This document shows, piece after piece, positions 1 to 6,400 of a stretch of DNA of 13,679 nt (the stretch's first letter is position 1; every line of letters begins with the position of its first letter). The DNA lies in NCBI GenBank assembly GCA_021839785.1, contig JAKCAB010000555.1, positions 1 to 13,679 on the forward strand. The letters are read 5' to 3'. The stretch is from a bacterium. GTDB lineage: Bacteria; Verrucomicrobiota; Verrucomicrobiae; Limisphaerales; J093. The notes beneath the pieces were generated by a model. It made no database searches, was not told where the DNA came from, and was given only the letters and a program-made list of their open reading frames with translations. A program made the position numbers and the translations under genes.

Positions 1-578
1 GCGGCTTCCAATTTCTTGACCGCCGCCTCCACCTCGCGGGCCTTGAAGTCGATGCCTTGCTCGTACAAGTCACGCAACTGCGCGTCCGTGACCGAGAGCT
101 TGGACTTGACCTCGCGCTCGACCACTTTTTCCACGGTGGCCTGCTCCAAGGCACGCGCCTCGAAGACCTCCGGCTTGAGGCCGGTGGCGATCAACTGGCG
201 CCGATAAGACTCCTCGGACGGCGCCTTTTTCTTGGTATCGGCGATGAATTTGTCGGCCAGTTCCTTCGCCTTCGCCTTGTCCTCGTCGGTCGCGCGCTGG
301 ACCAGAATCCGCGTGAGCACCATCCGATCCAGCAGGCTGGCGCGCAGCGCGGGTTCGTCCTGGGGCGCGATGCCCTGGTTCTGCGAGGCCAGCGTGGCCT
401 TCAGGGCCGTCACCGAATCGTCGAGTTCGGACTGACGGATTTCAAAGCCCTTGCCTTTGGCGATGACCGGGTCGTCGAACAACGGCACGCTGGTGGCGGC
501 GGAAACTCTCGGCGCATGGCCCAGTAAACCGGCGAGCGCAAAGGCAGCCAAGGCGAGGCGGAAAAAGCGGAGTTGCAT
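1..578 (-). CDS. SurA/PpiC-type periplasmic peptidyl-prolyl isomerase or chaperone, N-terminal part (runs off left edge)
   Basis: The first 192 codons of a gene read leftwards; no stop occurs before the window edge. Residues 1-27 form a classic signal peptide: a basic start (MQLRFFR), a leucine/alanine-rich core, and a VSA-A cleavage-like site. From about residue 40 the protein has a helical, charged region typical of the SurA N-terminal chaperone domain, including 'GFEIRQSELDDSV', 'LRASLLDRMVLTRILVQRA' and 'VTDAQLRDLYEQ'. The parvulin (PpiC) catalytic domain would lie beyond the edge, so isomerase activity cannot be judged. The ATG (578-576) lies 4 bases after the serA stop, which suggests co-transcription and translational coupling; there is no strong Shine-Dalgarno sequence. 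Expected role by family: periplasmic folding of outer-membrane or secreted proteins. The family call is fairly secure; the exact subtype is not. Confidence 0.8.
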   Translation of the reverse strand, partial: MQLRFFRLALAAFALAGLLGHAPRVSAATSVPLFDDPVIAKGKGFEIRQSELDDSVTALKATLASQNQGIAPQDEPALRASLLDRMVLTRILVQRATDEDKAKAKELADKFIADTKKKAPSEESYRRQLIATGLKPEVFEARALEQATVEKVVEREVKSKLSVTDAQLRDLYEQGIDFKAREVEAAVKKLEA

Positions 579-582
579 CGGA

Positions 583-2181
583 TCAGAGCGTTACCACGTG
601 GAGATTGCTGATGTCGGGGTCGCGGCGGAGTTGGTCCATCACCTCCGCCGGCGGCACGCTGTCGAGATTGAGCACGGTGAAGGCCTGCCCGCCTTCGACG
701 TCGCGGCTCAAGCTCATGCTGGCGATGTTAACGTTGTGCCGGCCCATCAACGTGCCCACGTGCCCGACCATGCCAGGCCGGTCCTTGTTGTTCATCATGA
801 ACACCACCCCCGAAGGGATGATCTCGGTGGGCATGGAGAACACGCGGACGATGCGCGGATTTTCCGGCGAGCCGAAGAAGGTGCCGCCCGCCGACACCGC
901 CTTTTCGCCGCCGCTGAACACCTGGACGTGCAGCCACTCGTTGAAGGTGACCGGCTCGTCCGACCGTTTTTCCTCGACCGAGATGCCGAGCGTCGAAGCC
1001 ACGCTGCGGACGTTGACGTTGTTGAGGTGTTCCATGCCGGAGCGGCTCAAGAACCCTTCCAGGATCGCGCGGGTGACGGGATCGGTGTTGGGCAACTCCC
1101 GGGCCTTGCCACCGTAGGTGACGTAAATCCGGTCCACCTGCGCCGGCGCGAGCTGGCCGAGGAACCGGCCCAGCTTGCCACCCAACGCCAGGTACGGCCG
1201 CACCTGCTCGTAGGTCTTGGCGTCGATGTGCGGCAGGTTCACCGCGTTGCGCACCTCGCCGGTGAGCAGGTAATTCGTGATGACTTCGGCCACTTCGATG
1301 CCGCATTTCTCCTGCGCCTCCGCCGTGCTGGCGCCGAGGTGTGGCGTCAGCGTAATGGCCGGGTGCTTGCGAAACGGATGGTCCGCCGCCAACGGTTCGG
1401 CAACAAACACGTCCAACGCCGCCGCCGCCACCTTGCCCGAATCCAACGCCGCCAGCAGGTCTTGATCGACCACGATCTCGCCACGGGCGCAATTCACGAT
1501 GCGCACGCCGGGCTTCATCTTCGCGAACGCCGCGGCGTTCAACATGCCCCGCGTCTCGTCGGTCGCCGGCATGTGCACGGTGATGAAGTCCGCGTCCCGG
1601 TAAAGCACGTCCACGTCACTGACCACCTCCACGCCCAGCGCGCGGGCACGGGCTTCGTTCAGGAAGGGATCATAGGCGATCACGCGCATCCCGAACGCGG
1701 TCGCCCGCTTGGCCACTTCCCCGCCGATGCGGCCCATGCCCAGCACGCCCAGCGTCTTGCCGGCCAGCTCCACGCCCTGGAACGCCTTCCGATCCCACTT
1801 GCCGGCGACCATCGTGCCGTGCGCCTGCGGCACCTTGCGCGCCAGGCTCAGCAGCATCGCGAACGTGAGTTCCGCGGTCGTGATGGTGTTCCCGCCGGGG
1901 GTATTCATCACCACCACCCCGCGTTCGGTGGCAGCATCCACATCGACGTTGTCCACGCCCACGCCGGCGCGACCCACCACGCGCAGTTTGGGCGCCGCTT
2001 CCATCACTTTGCGGGTGATTTTGGTCTCGGAACGCACCACCAACGCCGCGGCGTCGGCCACCACGGGCAGCAACTCAGCCTCGGGCAAGCGCTTGTCCAG
2101 CACCTGCACTTCAAACTCGGGGCGCTGCCGCAGCAACGCGATACCCTTGAGTGACACGGGGTCACAAACAACGATCTTCAT
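583..2181 (-). CDS. serA: D-3-phosphoglycerate dehydrogenase, long ACT-containing form
   Basis: Catalyses NAD-dependent oxidation of 3-phosphoglycerate to 3-phosphohydroxypyruvate, the first step of serine biosynthesis in the cytoplasm. The 532 residues match the long class (about 525-530 residues, as in Mycobacterium and Bacillus). Visible signatures: substrate-side motif 'GRAGVGVDNVDVDAA' (70-84); nucleotide-binding GxGxxG (G148, G150, G153) followed by an acidic YDP (170-172); catalytic Arg233 in 'NCARGE', Glu262 in 'FVAEP' and His281 in 'TPHLGAS'. An intervening domain covers about 310-450. A C-terminal ACT domain (about 455-532, with 'DRPGMVGHVGTLMG') probably gives serine feedback control. 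The gene has its own upstream promoter and is followed 4 bases later by the SurA-like gene. The start ATG (2181-2179) fits the family N-terminus ('MKIVVCDP'). All key residues are present and nothing is broken. Confidence 0.96.
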   Translation of the reverse strand: MKIVVCDPVSLKGIALLRQRPEFEVQVLDKRLPEAELLPVVADAAALVVRSETKITRKVMEAAPKLRVVGRAGVGVDNVDVDAATERGVVVMNTPGGNTITTAELTFAMLLSLARKVPQAHGTMVAGKWDRKAFQGVELAGKTLGVLGMGRIGGEVAKRATAFGMRVIAYDPFLNEARARALGVEVVSDVDVLYRDADFITVHMPATDETRGMLNAAAFAKMKPGVRIVNCARGEIVVDQDLLAALDSGKVAAAALDVFVAEPLAADHPFRKHPAITLTPHLGASTAEAQEKCGIEVAEVITNYLLTGEVRNAVNLPHIDAKTYEQVRPYLALGGKLGRFLGQLAPAQVDRIYVTYGGKARELPNTDPVTRAILEGFLSRSGMEHLNNVNVRSVASTLGISVEEKRSDEPVTFNEWLHVQVFSGGEKAVSAGGTFFGSPENPRIVRVFSMPTEIIPSGVVFMMNNKDRPGMVGHVGTLMGRHNVNIASMSLSRDVEGGQAFTVLNLDSVPPAEVMDQLRRDPDISNLHVVTL

Positions 2182-2213
2182 AGGCGGAAATCGGCCTGAC
2201 GCGAAACGGCGGC

Positions 2214-2242
2214 ATTCTAAGGAAGAACGCTTGGAAGGTCAA
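2214..2242 (-). promoter_or_regulatory. Predicted sigma70-type promoter of serA
   Basis: On the minus strand a -35 box TTGACC (2242-2237) and a -10 box TAGAAT (2219-2214) are separated by exactly 17 bases. This predicts a start near 2207 and a leader of about 26 bases before the serA ATG at 2181. The match is strong (5/6 at both boxes). It indicates that serA and the SurA-like gene are transcribed independently of the upstream operon. Inferred from sequence only. Confidence 0.7.
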
Positions 2243-2289
2243 ACGTCGCAGCCGGGGGCAGCGACATGGCAGCACTTCTCGAAGTTGCC

Positions 2290-2370
2290 GCCGGCGCGCC
2301 GGCTTCTAGCCGGCTTAGCGTCGCCGCCAGTCTCGCGGGAACGTGATGCGTCTCAAGCCGGCTAGAAGCC
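2290..2370. repeat. Palindromic intergenic element: 14-bp palindrome plus 16-bp perfect inverted repeat
   Basis: Within the 285-base gap between the FG-GAP gene and serA, a perfect 14-bp palindrome (GCCGGCGCGCCGGC, 2290-2303) overlaps the left arm of a 16-bp perfect inverted repeat. The arms are GGCTTCTAGCCGGCTT (2301-2316) and AAGCCGGCTAGAAGCC (2355-2370), with a 38-base loop. It lacks a trailing T run, so it is not a typical intrinsic terminator, although it could still stop or stabilise the upstream transcript. The form resembles REP-like extragenic palindromes. No protein-coding content is supported in this gap; open frames across it lack family features. Confidence 0.7.
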
Positions 2371-2466
2371 AGCGCTCCGAATAACATGGGTCCGGTATGC
2401 GGATAACTCCGGGATGCCCCCGTAACATCGTGCCATCCGCGGTCGGTGTGCACGGAAAGGCCAGCC

Positions 2467-3462
2467 TCAAGGGCGTAGATAAACCCAAACTCCGCCGTGG
2501 GTGCCGCGGGAGCCGCCCTCGGTTGCAATCCGTAAATCGCCGACGAGCAGATCGGGTTTGCCGTCGCCGTTCCAATCCGCGACCGCGGGCTTGGCGCGGG
2601 CGCCGCTCCGCTGCGGAGTGCTGGCGGCGTTGTAGCCGTCCGGGTTGGCCGCCACCAGCGTCACGCCAGCGTCGAGGCGGGGTTCGGCCTTCGTGCCGAC
2701 ATTGCGGTGCCAGATGACTTCGCCCGCACCGCCACCCACGAACAGATCCGGCCGGCCATCTCCGTCCCAATCCGCCGCCCACGGCCCGGCGTCGCCGCCC
2801 GCCGCCAGAATGGGCTTCCCGGCGGCGCTCAACCGCTCTTGCTGACCGAAGGCCGGTTTCTTGGCGGTTCCCGTGTTGGTCACCCGCCACACCGCGCCGT
2901 CGATGGTGCCGATCACCAGATCCGCATCGCCGTCGCCGTCCCAATCCCCGGCGGCGACCGCCGCCGCGCGACCGACGTTCAGCTTCGAGCTGCCCGCCTT
3001 GAGCGCTTCCCCCGCGGCGAACGCGCCGTTCGGCTTGCGCCGGAACCAATACACCTCGCCGGGGTAAGATCCCGAGATGAGGTCCGCGCGCCCGTTGCCA
3101 TCGAGGTCCACCAACTGTGGACCGAAGCCGATGCATCAGCCAAACGGGACCTGGGCGTCGCTGCCGCCGGCCTGGAACCAGACGAAGGCGCCGAACTTGG
3201 GCACGCTGGCGGTGCCGGTGTTGCGGTAAAGGCGCAACTTGCCGCCGCCAAACTGGCCGACCAGCAGGTCGCGCAGGCCATCGCCGTCGAAATCCACCAT
3301 CAGCGGCGCGGCGTGGCCGACCTCGACATCGATCGGCTGGCCTCCGGCCTCGACGCGGAACGGCGGGGCAAGGTCGTCGGCGCTCGCGGTGAACAGGGTT
3401 GTCAGCGTGGCGGCAAAGGCCGGAAAGAGCCGGACAAGCATCGGGGGGCGCGGGGTTTTCAT
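2467..3462 (-). CDS. Secreted FG-GAP/VCBS beta-propeller protein with an in-frame UGA (candidate selenocysteine 109)
   Basis: Read through one UGA (3138-3136), this gene gives 331 residues. Residues 1-28 are a signal peptide (basic start, hydrophobic core, 'TASA-DD' cleavage), placing the product in the periplasm or outside the cell. Five DxDGDG/DxNGDG calcium-binding FG-GAP motifs follow, near residues 57-65, 119-127, 173-181, 231-239 and 297-305, each followed by a 'DLLVG'-type strand, as in integrin-like propellers. The UGA is codon 109. Codon 110 is TGC, the only cysteine in the protein. The frame after the UGA stays intact for 222 codons and contains four of the five motifs, with the same base composition as before it. 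A hairpin resembling a SECIS lies immediately downstream. Alternatives are a recent nonsense mutation, a sequencing error, or restart at TTG 3114. The start ATG at 3462 lies 37 bases after the M56 gene stop, so co-transcription is likely. The biochemical role is unknown; a ligand- or protein-binding redox propeller is one possibility. Confidence 0.8.
3099..3133 (-). promoter_or_regulatory. SECIS-like stem-loop immediately downstream of the in-frame UGA
   Basis: On the minus-strand mRNA, GGTCCAC (3123-3117) pairs perfectly with GTGGACC (3111-3105), closing a 5-base loop AGTTG (3116-3112). Below it CATCG (3133-3129) can pair with CGATG (3103-3099), leaving an asymmetric internal loop (GCTTC opposite T). 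Nineteen bases separate the UGA (ending 3136) from the apical loop, and the loop has G at its second position. Both match the usual description of bacterial SECIS elements, which lie inside the reading frame just after UGA and carry a G in the first two loop bases. The pairing is seen directly; SelB recognition is inference. Confidence 0.5.
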
Positions 3463-3499
3463 GGCACGATTTTCAACTGGACTATCCCAGGTTTGAGAT

Positions 3500-6400
3500 T
3501 CAACGGGAGAAGGCGGCCACGGGCTGGCGGTTTTCAAGGTTCCAGATTTTGAGGACACGGTCCCAGCCGACCGTTGCCAGGCGCTGGCCATCGGGCGAAA
3601 ACGCAAGGCCGGGACAGCGGTCGCTGTGGGCCGGGATGGCGCCGATTTTCTCGCCGGTCGCCGCCTGCCACAGCTCCACGGTGCCGCGGTCGTCGCCGCA
3701 GGCCAGCAGACGGCCGTCCGGCGAAAACGCGGCGGCCATCACGCCGGTCGGCTCCCGCGTGAACCGGCGCGCTTCCTCGCCGGTGGCGACGGACCACAGC
3801 CGCAGCGTGCCGTCCCAACCGCCGGTGGCCAGTTGGGTGCCATCCGGCGAAAACGCCACCGTTTCGACCGTCCGGCCACCGCCGGCCTCGAACGCGCGCG
3901 CCTCTTCCGACGCGTCCAAGCGCCACAGGTGGACCTTCCCGGGCCAGGTGCCCGCGGCCAGCCATTTGCCGTCCCGTGAAATCGCCAGGCTCACCACTCC
4001 CTCGCCGGGCAGTACGAAAGCGCGGCGCGCCTCGCCGGTCGCCACGTCCCACAAACGCACCGTTTCGTCGAAGCCGCCCGAGACGAGCGTGCGGCCGTCC
4101 GGCGTGAAGGCGACGGCGTTGAGCAATTTGAGTTGAGGCGGCAACGCCTTTAACACCGCGCCATTCGTGGGGTTGAAGATCGTGACGTGGCCGGCGAAGT
4201 CGCCGATGGCAAGCTGCCGGCCATCGGGCGAAAACGCCGCTGTGCGAATGGTGCTCTCCTGCCGGATCACGAGCCGGGCCTGACGGTTGGCGACATCCCA
4301 CAAGATCAGTTCTCCTGGCTCGGACGGGTTATCCCAGCCGGCGGTGGTCGCAATGGTCTGGCCGTCCGGCGAATACGCGGCCGCCCACATGCGCGGGTTG
4401 ATGCCCCGCAGCTTCGGCGGCGCGGTGTCCAGGACGATGACGTTGGACCCGGCTGGCGCGGGCTCCGCACCGGTCGTTTGATCCCGGCCGGCCTCCGCAC
4501 TCGACGCCGGCTTGGCGGCGGACTTGACCGGCGGGCCCAGCGCCTTCTTCACCGCCTCGCGCAGAGCTTCGCCGCGCAAGGGCGTGGGCTTTTCCGGGTC
4601 TCCGGTTCGGACGAAAATCGACACGGGCAAGGCGGCGTCCGGGAACTCCGCGGTCAGCCCCCGTCTCATCTCCGTGATGGCGACCAACTGAGGCCACGAG
4701 ATGCCGAGTTCCTGCACGAGCTTTCGCGCCGCTTCCCGGTCCTCGTCCGCCACCGTGCCGAGCATCAGCAACCGGCCATCCTCGGCGTACTCGGCTTGGA
4801 GTTCTTTGAGCAACTGGAGTTCGGCGCGGCTGGCGTCGTTGGTGGCCGACCAAAAGGTCACGAGAACGAACTTGTTCAGCATCTGGTTAGCGTCGAAGGC
4901 GCCGCCGTCCAAGGTCGGCATCTGCGCGCCGGCCGCACTCGTGCCGCGGCGGCGGGCCTCGGCCTGGCGCGCGCGGTCGGCACTGATCTCCTGCTCGGAA
5001 CGCAGCGTCAACTTAAGCTCGCCGAGGTCCAGCGGTTCGTCGGTCTGGCCGCCGGGGATTTCCGGCACCTCCACCTCGCGGTTGATCGAGCCGATCGAGG
5101 TCTGGGGGAAATTGTCCGAAGGTTCCATGAACATCAGGGTGAGTTGGTACCGGCCGGGCAGCACGTCATCGATGCGGAACGCGCCGTCCTCGCTCCACGT
5201 GGGCGCGTAGTAGCGCTGGTTCGCCCGGGCTTCCTTGACTTCCGGGGAGTTCTGTTGCCAGGCGCGGATTTCCTCCGGCGTGCGCACGTTCGCCGGCGGC
5301 CGGGGCCAACGGGTTCCGAGAGTGTGATGGCCGCTGGGCCACTCGATCTTCCGCGTCGGATCGCTGAGCACCACCTTGCCGATCACCGGTCGGCCGGTGC
5401 CGCCGTAAGTCACCGTCGTGACCGCGCCGGTTTTGACGGTGAGGCGTTGAAGATGGCTCCAACTCCAGCCGCCCCGTCCAGACGGAATCGGCCGCATGAT
5501 CTGCCGCTCGCCGGGCGGCACCTTGTCGAGCGCAAACCGGCCCTTGGCATCCGTGCGGGTCTTGTAAGCGTTGAAGTCGAACTGGAGGCCGTGCGGGGTG
5601 AAAGATTGATTGACGAGCGCGACCTCCCGGTCCGCCGCCACCCGCGAGCCGATCTTCATCACCCCTTCGACCCGCCCCCAAGGCGACAAGGTGATCTTGC
5701 CCGCGGCGGCGAGTTCGTCGGCGCTGAGTTCGGCAAAACCCTGCTCGGGATGCACGGCGACCAGTTGCGGATTGGGCAACAGCGCCGGGAGGGCGAAGCG
5801 CCCCGCCGCATCCGTCTTGGCAATGTGCACCGTGCTCGAACCGAGTGTGCGAAACGATCCGGGCTGAAGGTTGAGATAACCAAAGCCGAGGACCGCCACC
5901 TCCGCGCCTTCGACCGGCTGCCCGGCGGCGTTGACCACGACGCCCCGCGGGCCGCTGCCTTTTTTCAGCTTGAACTCGTGCTCGTGCCAACCGGTTTCGT
6001 CGAACGCCGGCGAGGCTGCCGGCAGGTAGCCTTCCGCCACGGCCAGGAAGCGCACCCGGCCGCCCGATTGGTAGTCCAAGCCCAGGCTGAACGCTCCCTC
6101 CGTGCTGGACAAAGGCCGGTTCCGCTCTGGCTGCCAGCTTGTCTGGTCTTCCTCGACTCCGCCCCACACGTTTCCGAGCACCAGCCGGAAGGTGGTGATC
6201 GGTTGTCCCGTTTCCGCGTCCAGCACCCGGCCGGTGAACAGGAACGTGCGCGTCAGGCGCAAGGTCAAATCCGTCGCCGCCAATTCCCCGACCGGCAGCG
6301 TGGTCCGGTTGAAGCCCGGCTTCGAAACCGAAAGCGTGACAGCGTCCAGCGGACCCGAATCCCAAACGAAACGCCCGTCCGTGTCCGTTTCGGCGCGCCA

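Noticed and set aside
451..2154. Long plus-strand open frame (567 codons) opposite serA
   Set aside because: It lies antisense to a clear serA with all catalytic residues; its translation is rich in His, Arg and Ala with no family pattern, as expected of a shadow frame in GC-rich DNA.
2290..2370. Intrinsic transcription terminator after the FG-GAP gene
   Set aside because: The inverted repeat has a 38-base loop and no T run on either strand, unlike a Rho-independent terminator.
2467..3114. Separate downstream gene starting at TTG 3114 after the UGA
   Set aside because: It would lack a signal peptide and start inside the FG-GAP motif beginning 'LVDLDGNG'; the frame is continuous with the upstream part, so one gene with an internal UGA explains the data better. 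Restart there cannot be fully excluded.
2315..3136. Overlapping minus-strand frame of 273 codons in the FG-GAP gene
   Set aside because: It is a different frame from the one carrying the five FG-GAP motifs, and its translation is Arg/Gly-rich without domain features.
3136..3138. Frameshift as the explanation for the broken FG-GAP frame
   Set aside because: The sequence on both sides of the UGA is in the same frame, so no insertion or deletion is needed; only a stop codon interrupts it.
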